Shown: positions 53,660-62,349 of the stretch, in pieces | Layout: the number at the start of each line of letters is the position of its first letter | How positions within the stretch are numbered: the stretch's first letter is position 1 | Assembly: GCF_018129685.1 (NCBI RefSeq) | Contig: NZ_JAFCLG010000007.1 | Location: 186,001 to 250,000, forward strand | Source: Bradyrhizobium manausense | GTDB taxonomy: Bacteria; Pseudomonadota; Alphaproteobacteria; Rhizobiales; Xanthobacteraceae | Length of the DNA: 64,000 nt | Direction: 5' to 3' | Program-made: the position numbers and the translations under genes | The notes under the pieces: generated by a model | Told to the model about the DNA's origin: nothing | The model's database searches: none | Seen by the model: the letters and a program-made list of their open reading frames with translations, nothing else

Positions 53660-54756
53660 AATTCAAAGCTCCGCAGCACGGGGATGCCGACCCGTTGCAA
53701 TATGGTCCGCACCAGCGATGCGGCCAATCGAGCTGTCGGCGCAAAGTGGGCGTTGTAGATGGCGGAATATTCCAGCGCCGCGACGCCACCTCTGTTGCGC
53801 TTGAACGAAGCGGCGCCGGCGCTCATGTTGAACAGCATTTTCCGCTCGCGCGCCCGCCTGAAGGCCAGCGCCATCAGCATGCGGTAGAGACCTGTCTCCC
53901 GAGGCAGGGTGGCGTCATAGCCGACGATCGGCGCGGTCATGGTGCGGCCGGCGTCGAAGAACGCGATCACGCCGGCGAGTTGCCCATCGGCCGCTCGCAC
54001 GCCCTGGAATTCGAGGATGCCGCCGGCATGCGCGGCCTTCACGAACTCGGCGGTGTATTGCGGGTTCAGCCAAGTATACTTCTCGAGATAGAGATGCTGG
54101 TAGAGCATTCGTGCGCGTACGAAATCGTCGTCGCGAAATTCTGCCGATGCGACGATCGCGAGGCCGGAATCCTCCAGCAGCGCCCGGTCGCGCCTTTCGT
54201 CGCGCCCGAGCTTCGGCTCGGCGTCCCTGCAATCGAACAGGTAGATCTGCCGGGCCGGATACATCCGATAGCCGGCCCGGCGAAACGTCTGCATCGACTC
54301 GCGATCGCAAAAATCATTCAGGGAACGCCAGACTACGACGTGTCCGGGATGCTCCTGCGCGATCGCCTGCGTCGCCGCCCGCAGAGGTTCGAAGGTGACA
54401 TCGGGAATCGGGTTGGTTGCAAGCAGCCAGTTGTTGACCTGCACCTGCCGGTCGAGCCCGGCGGCCCGGATCAGGGGATAGCCGAGCTTGAGAAGGCCAT
54501 GCAGCATGGCATACAGCAGTCGGTGCCCGGAGAAGTGTCGCAGCTCATCGCGCGCATAGTCGACGTAGGCGACCGACGGGCAGCACAGATAGCAGGTCGG
54601 TTCGGACGCGCTGTTGACCGTGACAGGAAGCAGATGGCGATCGAGCTGGCGGAGGCCGACTTGGGTGCTGAGATTGCTGATCGCGTTTTCGGCCGGCGCC
54701 GACCTGAACAGCTCCCATAGCGCAAGTGCCTTCGCGGTGTTGTCGATCGGGTTCAC
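53656..54756 (-). CDS. GNAT-fold N-acyltransferase, BioF2-like/FemAB-like
   Basis: A 366-residue protein with a double GNAT arrangement. The C-terminal part is clearest: GILEFQGVRAADGQLAGVIAFFD, then DATLPRETGLYRMLMALAFRRARERKMLFNMSAGAASFKRNRGG, the conserved segment of these transferases. They link an acyl or aminoacyl group to an amine. It heads the two-gene minus-strand operon with the Rieske oxygenase, so both may tailor the product of the convergent five-gene operon. The assignment to the fold is good; the substrate is unknown. Confidence 0.78.
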   Translation of the reverse strand: MNPIDNTAKALALWELFRSAPAENAISNLSTQVGLRQLDRHLLPVTVNSASEPTCYLCCPSVAYVDYARDELRHFSGHRLLYAMLHGLLKLGYPLIRAAGLDRQVQVNNWLLATNPIPDVTFEPLRAATQAIAQEHPGHVVVWRSLNDFCDRESMQTFRRAGYRMYPARQIYLFDCRDAEPKLGRDERRDRALLEDSGLAIVASAEFRDDDFVRARMLYQHLYLEKYTWLNPQYTAEFVKAAHAGGILEFQGVRAADGQLAGVIAFFDAGRTMTAPIVGYDATLPRETGLYRMLMALAFRRARERKMLFNMSAGAASFKRNRGGVAALEYSAIYNAHFAPTARLAASLVRTILQRVGIPVLRSFEL

Positions 54757-55076
54757 CGAGTGGCCGGCCTTTCGGATGCGTGACGCCGGAGAATCAGGTC
54801 GGGCGGATCGTTTCAGCAGTTGCGGTGATGGTCAACGTCGGCAGCCCGCAACGCTTGGAGCCATTCGTGATCCGCGTGCTGATTGCATGTGGAGCGCCCA
54901 AGAGTTGTGGCTCGGCGCCCGTCCGGGGGAGCCGGACCTCTCCTGCGGGCATGCTGCATCGGCTTCTCTGGAGGTGGTCGTCGTCGTGAAATTCTGTCTC
55001 TATGGACAAGAATTTGTCTCCAAAGCTGCCGCCGGGCCTTTGGGGGCCATGGCTTTCTGCTTTCGGGAGTGACGAT
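54757..55076. other. Divergent promoter region without a gene
   Basis: The 320 bases between the GNAT gene (minus) and the amidohydrolase (plus) should carry both promoters. In-frame codons from 55002 extend the amidohydrolase but are not supported by a ribosome-binding site. I find no clear hairpin, repeat or regulator site. Confidence 0.45.
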
Positions 55077-56567
55077 ATGAGCGGTTTGGTGATCTCAGGC
55101 GGCCGGGTGGTGGATCCGGCGAGCGGAATGGACGCCGTCGGCGACGTGGCAGTGGTTGACGGCAAGATCGCCGCGGTCGGCTCCTCGCTTGGCGGCGCCG
55201 AGCGGGTCATCGATGCGACCGGGCTCGTGGTCGCGCCGGGCTTCATCGACCTGCACGCCCATGGCCAATCGATTCCCGCGGATCGCATGCAGGCCTTTGA
55301 CGGCGTGACGACCACGCTCGACCTCGAGGCCGGAGTGCTGCCCGTCGGCTCCTGGTATGAGCGTCAGGCCAGGAAGGGCCGCGTGCTGAACTACGGGGCC
55401 GCCACCAACTGGGCCTTTGCGCGCATCGGCGCGATGACGGGCTCCAATGCGGAAAGCTCGCTCGAAGCATTCGGAAATGCGATGCGTGACCGCCGCTGGA
55501 TGGACAATGTTGCAAGCGACGCCGAGGTTGCCGGCATCCTCGAGCGCCTGACCCGCGGCCTGAACGAAGGCGGCATCGGCATCGGTATCTTGAACGCTTA
55601 TGCGCCCGGCGCCGGCGTGCAGGAGCTGACCGCGGTGTGCCAGCTCGCCGCGAAGCAGAACGTGCCGACCTTCACGCATGTCGCCTACATGTCGCGCATC
55701 GACCCCGAAAGCGCGGCGGAAGCCTATATCCGCCTGATCGGCTATGCCGGCGCCACCGGCGCGCATATGCACATCTGTCATTTCAATTCGTCGAGCAAGA
55801 CCGACATCGAACGCTGCCGTATGCTGATCGAGAAGGCGCAGGCGCAGGGCCTGCCGATCACCGTCGAAGCCTACCCTTACGGCACCGGTTCGACCGTGCT
55901 GGCGGCCGCATTCTTCAGCGATCCCCAGTTCGTCGAACGCAACGGGACCGGTTACGATTCAGTCCAGCGCGTGACCGACGGCTATCGCTTCCACGACCGC
56001 GAAGAGCTCTTGAAGGCGCAGGCCGAGGAGCCGTCCTCGCTGGTGCTGTGGCACATCCTCGACACGGAGCACAACGCGCATCATCGCGACCTCCTCGACA
56101 TGTCGGTGCTCTATCCGGGCGGCGCGATCGCATCCGACGCGATGCCGTGGACGACGTCGGACGGCAAGACGTACACCGGCGACGCCTGGCCGCTGCCTGA
56201 CGATGCCACCTCGCATCCACGATCGGCGGGCTGTTTCACCAAATTCATCCGCGAATGGGTCCGCGAGCGCAAGACCGTGTCGCTGCTCGAGGGCGTGCGC
56301 AAATGCGCGTTGATCCCGGCGGAGATCCTTTCGCAGAGCACGCCGGCGATGCGCGCCAAGGGCAGGCTGGCGAAGGATGCCGATGCCGACATCGTCGTGT
56401 TCGACTACGAGAAGCTCTCGGACCGCGCGACCTTCACTGCGATGAACCGCGCCTCGGAGGGCGTGCGGCATCTCGTGGTCAGCGGCCAGCCGCTGATCAC
56501 GGATGGCGTGCTGGATGTCGCTGCGCGGCCCGGAAAACCCGTGCGTCGCCCCGTCGTCGCGAGCTGA
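55077..56567 (+). CDS. D-aminoacylase/D-glutamate deacylase-type amidohydrolase
   Basis: A 496-residue amidohydrolase started at MSGLVISGGRVVDPASGMDAVGD, with GGGAG 7 bases upstream. The metal-dependent TIM barrel shows the first HxH pair in APGFIDLHAHGQS, then THVAYMSR, HMHICHFNSS and IASDAMPWTTSDG for the later ligands. FDYEKLSDRATF near the end is typical of D-aminoacylase relatives. It should hydrolyse an N-acyl-D-amino acid or a related amide. The CobW-type GTPase begins 3 bases later, a link that suggests metal loading of this enzyme. Confidence 0.87.
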   Translation: MSGLVISGGRVVDPASGMDAVGDVAVVDGKIAAVGSSLGGAERVIDATGLVVAPGFIDLHAHGQSIPADRMQAFDGVTTTLDLEAGVLPVGSWYERQARKGRVLNYGAATNWAFARIGAMTGSNAESSLEAFGNAMRDRRWMDNVASDAEVAGILERLTRGLNEGGIGIGILNAYAPGAGVQELTAVCQLAAKQNVPTFTHVAYMSRIDPESAAEAYIRLIGYAGATGAHMHICHFNSSSKTDIERCRMLIEKAQAQGLPITVEAYPYGTGSTVLAAAFFSDPQFVERNGTGYDSVQRVTDGYRFHDREELLKAQAEEPSSLVLWHILDTEHNAHHRDLLDMSVLYPGGAIASDAMPWTTSDGKTYTGDAWPLPDDATSHPRSAGCFTKFIREWVRERKTVSLLEGVRKCALIPAEILSQSTPAMRAKGRLAKDADADIVVFDYEKLSDRATFTAMNRASEGVRHLVVSGQPLITDGVLDVAARPGKPVRRPVVAS

Positions 56568-56570
56568 CCC

Positions 56571-57497
56571 ATGCCGGTCCCCATTCTCCTGGTCACAGGC
56601 TTTCTGGGGGCGGGCAAGACCACGGTCGTCAATCATCTGCTGGCGAATGCCGAGGGACGCCGGATTGCCGCCATTGTCAACGATTTCGGCGCGATCAACA
56701 TCGATGCGGAGTTGATCGCGGGCGCGAGTGACGGCGTGGTCAGTCTCGCCAATGGCTGCATCTGCTGTTCGCTCGAAGGTGATCTCCTGCGCACGCTGTC
56801 AACGCTGCTGCGGCGCGATCCGAAGCCTGAGTACATCGTCATCGAGACCAGCGGGGTCGCCGATCCCTCGGATATCGTCCGCAATCTCATGGACCCGGTC
56901 ATCCTCCGCGAGGCGCCGCTGGAGACGGTGCTCTGCGTGATGGACGCGGCGACACCGCCGGCCGCGCTCGATGACGCGCTCCAGCGCGCGCAGCTACGCG
57001 TCGCCGATATCGTGGCGTTGAGCAAGCTGGATCTGGCGGATGAGGGCGCAGGCGTGCGGATGCGCGAAGCCATCCGCGCGCAGCGCGTTCCTGCCGTGGT
57101 GGTCGATGCAAGGCACGGCGAGATTCCGTCCGCGCTGCTGTTTCCCGCGAGCGATCGCGCGCCCGTGCCGCGCGAACCGGGGCCGAAACGTCCGGCGGAA
57201 CAGCGCTTCGAGACGTTGAGCTGGACCTCGGATCAGCCGCTCTCGCTGCCGCGCCTGCAGCAGGCGATTGGCAGGCTGGCGCCGAAACTGGCGCGCGCAA
57301 AGGGCTTGTTCGAAACAATCGAGCAGCCCGGACGTCAGATGGTGTTTCAGTTCGCCGGCGGCCGTGCCACGCTTGCGCCGGGCGATGCGCCTGCACCGGG
57401 TGTGCCGCGCGCGCGGATCGTCTTCATTGCCGAGCTCGGCGTGCTGTCCAAGGCCGAGATTGATGAGTTGATGGCAACGTGCGTTGCGGACAAGTAG
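56571..57497 (+). CDS. CobW/G3E-family GTPase (metal chaperone)
   Basis: A 308-residue G3E GTPase. Walker A is in LVTGFLGAGKTTVVNHLL (about residues 7-24), the metal-binding CxCC motif in GCICCSLEGDLL and the switch segment ETSGVADPSDI. A CobW C-terminal domain follows from about residue 205. Members insert zinc, cobalt or nickel into client enzymes. It starts 3 bases after the amidohydrolase stop, so that metalloenzyme is the likely client; the metal cannot be read from sequence. Confidence 0.9.
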   Translation: MPVPILLVTGFLGAGKTTVVNHLLANAEGRRIAAIVNDFGAINIDAELIAGASDGVVSLANGCICCSLEGDLLRTLSTLLRRDPKPEYIVIETSGVADPSDIVRNLMDPVILREAPLETVLCVMDAATPPAALDDALQRAQLRVADIVALSKLDLADEGAGVRMREAIRAQRVPAVVVDARHGEIPSALLFPASDRAPVPREPGPKRPAEQRFETLSWTSDQPLSLPRLQQAIGRLAPKLARAKGLFETIEQPGRQMVFQFAGGRATLAPGDAPAPGVPRARIVFIAELGVLSKAEIDELMATCVADK

Positions 57498-57545
57498 CGG
57501 CGTTCGCAACAATTGCGACGGGAGTCGATTAAGCCGCGCGATGTT

Positions 57546-57941
57546 TCAATCCTCGACCGGCAGACCATCTCCGTGCACATACCATTCCGCGCGCGATGCC
57601 CACTGCACATGACGGTCGGGTGTCGCGCCCACCGGCTCGTCGAACGCGCCGGCGTGGATGATCGCCTCGCGGCCGCTGCGGGTCAGATGCGGCATCGGGC
57701 TGCCGCAGGTCTTGCAGAATGCGCTGGCAAAGCTCCTGGCATTCGGCAGATCGAACCGCGCGACCGATGCTTCGCCGCGCAGCCAGCGCAGAGCGCTCGC
57801 CTTGACGATCACCTCGCACGAATGCGCGGTGCCGGTTGCCTTGCGGCAGCGCGAGCAATGGCAGTTGAGGAAGCGATCGAACGGACCCTCGACTTCGAAC
57901 GCCACCTCGCCGCACAGGCAGCTTCCCCGGAACGATGTCAT
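57546..57941 (-). CDS. GFA-family (Mss4-fold) zinc protein
   Basis: A 131-residue protein of the GFA family. The zinc ligands occur in SCLCGEVAFEVEG, NCHCSRCRKATGTAH and FCKTCGSPM. The family is named for glutathione-dependent formaldehyde-activating enzyme, but most members have no proven activity. It ends convergently with the CobW gene and overlaps the upstream 57938 gene by 4 bases, so those two are an operon. Confidence 0.87.
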   Translation of the reverse strand: MTSFRGSCLCGEVAFEVEGPFDRFLNCHCSRCRKATGTAHSCEVIVKASALRWLRGEASVARFDLPNARSFASAFCKTCGSPMPHLTRSGREAIIHAGAFDEPVGATPDRHVQWASRAEWYVHGDGLPVED

Positions 57942-58312
57942 TCCCCGTCCGGCTCCTCGACCGGCTTCTCCACCGCCTCTTCCACATGGACCCGGGTGGC
58001 GCCTTGCGTGCCGCGCAGCCGGATCATCGTGTCGATCACGTCGACGTCGATCCTGAGCATGTCGAGATCGCGCGTCATCTCGCGGACCTCCTGGCCCTTG
58101 CGAGCCAGTTCCTCGGAAACGTCAACGGCCATCTTGCGCTCGGTCACGTTGCCCTGCGTGTTCACAAACAGCTTGGCGCGCATCCATTCGAGCCGCGCCC
58201 GCTGGGTGTCGCGCTCGAACTTTTTCTCCGCGTAGCGCCGCCGCGCTTCCGCATAGGCGCCGACCAGCGCGGTTTCCGGCAGGCTGCACAATTGCTCGAC
58301 CGACATGGTCAT
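57938..58312 (-). CDS. Hypothetical coiled-coil protein
   Basis: A 124-residue, strongly charged protein starting MTMSVEQLCSLPETALVGAY. Residues about 20-100 are predicted to form a long helix or coiled coil (ARRRYAEKKFERDTQRARLE and GQEVREMTRDLDMLRIDVD), and the C-terminus is acidic. No family is recognised. It is the first gene of a two-gene operon with the GFA protein (4-base overlap). An ATG two codons inside is also possible. Confidence 0.72.
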   Translation of the reverse strand: MTMSVEQLCSLPETALVGAYAEARRRYAEKKFERDTQRARLEWMRAKLFVNTQGNVTERKMAVDVSEELARKGQEVREMTRDLDMLRIDVDVIDTMIRLRGTQGATRVHVEEAVEKPVEEPDGE

Positions 58313-58414
58313 GCGGTTCAGGTCCTGGTTTCGGCTCGGCGGAGGGGTGCTCCGCGGCCTATCAGACCCTTCCGGCCAGCAATTCTCAAGAGGGTGTTGG
58401 CAAGTCCTGCGTGC

Positions 58415-58792
58415 TCACGCGAATTGCGCGATGCCGTGCCCGACGGACCAATTCTCGGCGGGGGCATCGAGCACGTTGACGAACACGTCCTCGGGGCGGA
58501 TGCCCGGGCTGTCGCCGAGCAGCTCCGCGATCCGCCGGTACAGCGCCTTCTTCTGCTCGGAGGTGCGCGAGGCGAATACGGTGATCTGGATCAGCACCGC
58601 GTCGTCGCTGCGCTTGACGCCGTAGGCGTTGCCGCAGCGGAAGTTCGCAGGCGACAGCTCGCTGATGGTCATGAACTCGTCGCCATCAGGCACGTTCAGC
58701 GCCTCGCGCATGGCGCGGTAGAGTCCGTCGAGGATCGCTTGCCGGTAGGCGTCCGGCTTCCCGGCGCGCATGGAGATGTGAAGGAGAGGCAT
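58415..58792 (-). CDS. Tautomerase-family protein
   Basis: A 125-residue protein starting MPLLHISMRAGKPDAYRQAI. Pro2 directly after the initiator Met is the catalytic base of the tautomerase superfamily, which decides the start at 58792 over an ATG 18 bases upstream. The rest has the double beta-alpha-beta plan (LIQITVFASRTSEQKKALYRRIAELL; PEDVFVNVLDAPAENWSVGHG). The substrate is unknown. It is divergent from the TetR-family gene at 58946 with palindromic operators between, so it is a likely target. Confidence 0.88.
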   Translation of the reverse strand: MPLLHISMRAGKPDAYRQAILDGLYRAMREALNVPDGDEFMTISELSPANFRCGNAYGVKRSDDAVLIQITVFASRTSEQKKALYRRIAELLGDSPGIRPEDVFVNVLDAPAENWSVGHGIAQFA

Positions 58793-58887
58793 CAGCTGGT
58801 CCCTTGGCATGGGAGCCCGATCGGCGAGGCGCGTGCAAGCGCCGCCGTGGGGCCATTGACGAAACGGGGCATCAATCGCTAATCATT

Positions 58888-58931
58888 TTTGACACGGTGT
58901 CTAGAAACCACGTTCTTGACGTCGTGTCAAA
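58888..58931. promoter_or_regulatory. Paired palindromic operators for the TetR regulator
   Basis: GACACGGTGTC (58891-58901) and TTGACGTCGTGTCAA (58916-58930) are two related dyads. Their outer arms TTTGACACG and CGTGTCAAA are a perfect 9-bp inverted pair across the interval. The site lies just upstream of the tetR-type start and within 100 bases of the divergent tautomerase start. Confidence 0.65.
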
Positions 58932-58945
58932 TATGGGAGGGTCGA

Positions 58946-59554
58946 TTGAGGCCTCGCGAATTCGATCATGACAACGTCCTGCGCGTTGCGTTCGACCAGT
59001 TCTGGCGCAAGGGCGTGCGCGGCACCTCGTTGTCGGACATCGCGCGCGATGCCGGCGTCCAGCGCGGCAGTCTCTACAATGCCTTCGGCAGCAAGGAGGC
59101 GCTGTTTCTCGAGGCCTATGAGCGCTATGCCGGCGATTATCTCCTCGCCCTGCAAAAGGCGCTAAGCGCCGGTTCACTCCGCAAACGCCTCACCGCGTTC
59201 TTCGACCTCACCATCACCAACTTCCGATCGGGCTCGCCGCCGCGGGGCTGTCCGACGACGCGGGGCTTGATGGAGCTCGGCGCGGCAGAAGGCGAGGGGC
59301 TCGACGAGGACGCGCGCAAGGCTTTTGCGAGCCTCGTCTCACGCATCACTGCGCTGGTTCAGGATGCGTTGTCGGCTGGTGCCGAGCGCGGCGAGTTCGG
59401 CGGCAACCCGGCGGCAGCGGCGCTGCACATCATCACGGTGACGCGCGGCCTCGCCGTGCTCGAACGCGCCTTCGGTGACGAACCTCAATTGCGCAAGATC
59501 GCAGCCCACACGATTGATCTCGTGCTCGGCAGGGCGCGCGTTAACGGTCAGTAG
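58946..59554 (+). CDS. TetR/AcrR-family transcriptional regulator
   Basis: A 202-residue regulator. The N-terminal helix-turn-helix is VLRVAFDQFWRKGVRGTSLSDIARDAGVQRGSLYNAFGSKEALFLEAYERY. The C-terminal ligand domain includes GCPTTRGLMELGAAEG, suggesting a cysteine near the effector site. I start at the TTG at 58946, which has GGGAGG 5 bases upstream; the only upstream in-frame alternative, TTG 58889, lies in the operator region. It probably represses itself and the divergent tautomerase. Confidence 0.87.
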   Translation: MRPREFDHDNVLRVAFDQFWRKGVRGTSLSDIARDAGVQRGSLYNAFGSKEALFLEAYERYAGDYLLALQKALSAGSLRKRLTAFFDLTITNFRSGSPPRGCPTTRGLMELGAAEGEGLDEDARKAFASLVSRITALVQDALSAGAERGEFGGNPAAAALHIITVTRGLAVLERAFGDEPQLRKIAAHTIDLVLGRARVNGQ

Positions 59555-59742
59555 ACCGTCAGCGCGTTGACCGCGCGCGGAAGAGATTCTCTGCCACAAT
59601 GCCGTCAGACGGTCGAACGCTGGTTCTTGACGCCAGATTGGGCCGGAGTCGTTCTGCCCTTCTCGCCGGTGTCGGGGAACCCGAATGCTTAAAGCTTTGC
59701 TAAGACGTTCGCGATAATCTTGCATATCACCATTGCCAATTC

Positions 59743-61437
59743 ATGCGAGCACCGATGATTTTCTCCCGCATCAGTTTCAAGCTCGTCCTCATTGTCGGCA
59801 TCGGCCTCCTCGGCATGATCGCGCTCGCGCCGATCGCGCTGTCGACACTGCGCAGCCAGATGATCGCCGACCGCCAGGCCAAGACGCAGCACATGGTCGA
59901 TGTCGGCTACGGCATCCTCGCGCATTACCAGAAGCTCGAGAGCGACGGAAAACTCACGCGCGAACAGGCGCAGGCCGGCGCCATGGCCGAGATCAAGAGC
60001 CTTCGCTACGACAAGGTCGAGTATTTCTGGCTCAACGACATGACCCCCAGGATGATTATGCACCCGATCAAGCCCGAGCTTGACGGGAAGGATCTCGCGG
60101 GGATGAAGGATCCCACCGGGAACGCGCTGTTCCTCGGCTTCGTTGATGTCGTCAAGAAGCAGGGAGCGGGCTTCTACAGCTATCTCTGGCCGAAGCCGGG
60201 CTTCGAGCAGCCGGTCGGGAAGATCTCCTATGTGAAGGGCTTTGCGCCCTGGGGTTGGATCATCGGCACCGGCATCTATCTCGACGACGTCGACGCCGTC
60301 TTCCGCCAGGATGCGATGACGTTTGGCCTGGTGTGCCTGGCAGTGCTCGTGCTCGTGCTCGGTGCGTCCTTCGTGATCGGCCGCAGCGTGACCCGGCCGC
60401 TCGCAAAGATCACCGCGCTGACGGATCGTCTCGCCGCCGGCGACAGCGCGTTCGATGTTCCCTATACAAATCGCCGCGACGAGCTGGGCGGGCTCGCCAA
60501 GGCACTCGCCGTGTTCAAGGACAATGCGTCGGCCGTGGGACGAATGCATGCCGAGCAGCACGAGGCAAAGCAGCGGGCCGACGAGGAGAAGCGCAAGACC
60601 ATGACCGATCTCGCCGGCAAGTTCGAGGCCAGCGTGCAGGCGGTCGTCCGCGACGTCTTCAACGAAGCGCGCGCGATGCAGCAAGCCGCGCAAGGCATGT
60701 CGGAGACCGCTGATAAGGCGACCGACCGCGCGAGCTTGGTCGCCACCGCTTGCCAGCAGGCCTCGAGCAACGTGCAGACCGTGGCTTCCGCTGCCGGGCA
60801 GCTGTCAGCCTCGATCACCGAAATCAGCCAGCGCGTGGCCCAGGCAGCAACGGTCGCCGACAAGGCGGCCGCCGACGGCCAGCGCACCAACGACACCGTG
60901 CAGGGGCTTGCCCAGGCGGCGCACAAGATCGGCGAGGTCATCGATCTCATCAACCAGATCGCCTCGCAGACCAACCTGCTCGCGCTCAATGCGACGATCG
61001 AGGCGGCGCGCGCCGGCGAGGCCGGCAAGGGCTTTGCCGTGGTCGCAAGCGAAGTGAAGTCGCTCGCGACCCAGACCGCGAAAGCGACCGACGAGATCGG
61101 CGCGCAGATCACCGCGATCCAGGCCGAGACCAACCAGGTCGTCGGCAACATCGAGAGCATCCGCAAGACCATCATGGAGGTCAACGAGATCTCGTCCTCG
61201 ATCGCGGCCGCGGTCGAAGAGCAGGGTGCGGCGACGCAGGCGATAGCCCACAGCGTGCAGGAAGCAGCTTCCGGCACCGACCAGGTCTCACAAAACATTT
61301 CGGGCGTCTCCGACGCGACCGCCGAGACCGGCCAGGCCGCGGGCCTCGTGCTGCAATCGAGCGGCCGGCTGACCCAGAAGCTGCAATCGCTGGAGAACGA
61401 GGTCTCTGCCTTCGTTGCGGGCGTGCGGGCGGCCTAG
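59743..61437 (+). CDS. Methyl-accepting chemotaxis protein with Cache sensor
   Basis: A 564-residue chemoreceptor. Helix 1 (FKLVLIVGIGLLGMIALAPIAL) is followed by a periplasmic single-Cache domain (about 45-190: VDVGYGILAHYQKLE, VEYFWLNDMTPRMIMHP, WGWIIGTGIYLDDV). Then come helix 2, a HAMP domain and the cytoplasmic signalling hairpin, whose tip is EVIDLINQIASQTNLLALNATIEAARAGEAGKGFAVVASEVKSLA. No CheR-docking pentapeptide ends the chain. Single-Cache receptors commonly sense carboxylates; the ligand here is unknown. Confidence 0.93.
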   Translation: MRAPMIFSRISFKLVLIVGIGLLGMIALAPIALSTLRSQMIADRQAKTQHMVDVGYGILAHYQKLESDGKLTREQAQAGAMAEIKSLRYDKVEYFWLNDMTPRMIMHPIKPELDGKDLAGMKDPTGNALFLGFVDVVKKQGAGFYSYLWPKPGFEQPVGKISYVKGFAPWGWIIGTGIYLDDVDAVFRQDAMTFGLVCLAVLVLVLGASFVIGRSVTRPLAKITALTDRLAAGDSAFDVPYTNRRDELGGLAKALAVFKDNASAVGRMHAEQHEAKQRADEEKRKTMTDLAGKFEASVQAVVRDVFNEARAMQQAAQGMSETADKATDRASLVATACQQASSNVQTVASAAGQLSASITEISQRVAQAATVADKAAADGQRTNDTVQGLAQAAHKIGEVIDLINQIASQTNLLALNATIEAARAGEAGKGFAVVASEVKSLATQTAKATDEIGAQITAIQAETNQVVGNIESIRKTIMEVNEISSSIAAAVEEQGAATQAIAHSVQEAASGTDQVSQNISGVSDATAETGQAAGLVLQSSGRLTQKLQSLENEVSAFVAGVRAA

Positions 61438-61449
61438 TATAGCTGGCGG

Positions 61450-62112
61450 ATGGCTTCGTCCTCCCGCCGCATCCTCTTGATCAATCCGAACAGCAACGCG
61501 GCGACCACCGCAATGATGGTCGCCATCGCCAGGTCTGCCGCCGCTGATGGTTTCGATATCATCGGCGCGACCGCAACGCGCGCGCCGCAAATGATCGTGT
61601 CGGCGGATGCACTGGAGGCTGCGGCGCGCGAGGTCGAGGAGATCGCGCGTGCGCATCAGCATTCCTGCGACGGCATCATCGTCTCGGCGTTCGGCGACCC
61701 CGGCCTTGAGGCGGTCAAAGCCGCAACGAAGCTTCCCGCCGTCGGCATCGGCGAGTCCTCGATGCTTGAGGCTGCCGCGAACGGTCGCCGTTTCGGCGTC
61801 GCGACCACGACGCCGCTGCTGAAGGCGAAGATCGACGCCTTGCCTGAAGTGCTGGGACTGCGGTCCCGCTACACCGGCCCCCGCTTTGCCGAAGGCGATC
61901 CGCAAGATTTGATGGCCGATCCGGCGCGGTTGCGCGCCGCGCTCACTGGCGCCATCGAGGCCTGCATCGCTCAGGATGGCGCCGAAGCCGTCATCATCGG
62001 AGGGGGCCCGCTCGGCGAGGCCGCGCGCGAGCTGCAACCGATGTTCTCCGTGTCTGTTATCGCACCGATCCCCTCGGCCGTGGCGCGGATCATGCGCCTC
62101 GTGGCGGCGTAG
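61450..62112 (+). CDS. Asp/Glu/hydantoin racemase-like protein lacking expected cysteines
   Basis: A 220-residue member of the Asp/Glu racemase superfamily: ILLINPNSNAATTAMMVAIA at the start, DGIIVSAFGDPGLEAV in the middle and VIIGGGPLGEAA late. In hydantoin racemases a Cys precedes FGDPG and another follows the second glycine motif. Here those positions appear to be Ala80 and Gly185, so ordinary two-base racemase chemistry is doubtful. It may be a lyase, isomerase or binding protein. It follows the chemoreceptor by 12 bases and precedes the carboxylase gene. Confidence 0.8.
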   Translation: MASSSRRILLINPNSNAATTAMMVAIARSAAADGFDIIGATATRAPQMIVSADALEAAAREVEEIARAHQHSCDGIIVSAFGDPGLEAVKAATKLPAVGIGESSMLEAAANGRRFGVATTTPLLKAKIDALPEVLGLRSRYTGPRFAEGDPQDLMADPARLRAALTGAIEACIAQDGAEAVIIGGGPLGEAARELQPMFSVSVIAPIPSAVARIMRLVAA

Positions 62113-62349
62113 TTTTCCGCCTCGCGGCATCGGCCGTGATGCAGAAAACTGTTTTGCTTGACATGACCCTTGCCGTGCTCGACGTGTAACGAGGTCGGGC
62201 GATGGCACCCCAGCGTGCCGTCGCGCAAAGAACAAGCCGCACGGGAAGAGCGTCATGAGCGCAGGCCTCAACGAACAGAACGATCTCGCCACGGGCCGTG
62301 GGCGAAGGCTTGGCCCAACCAGCCTGCCGCAGTCTGAGTGAGTGAGACG

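Noticed and set aside
62255..62341. 28-codon frame before the carboxylase gene with GGGAAGAG upstream
   Set aside because: Too short and without composition bias or terminator; it could be a leader peptide but nothing else supports it.
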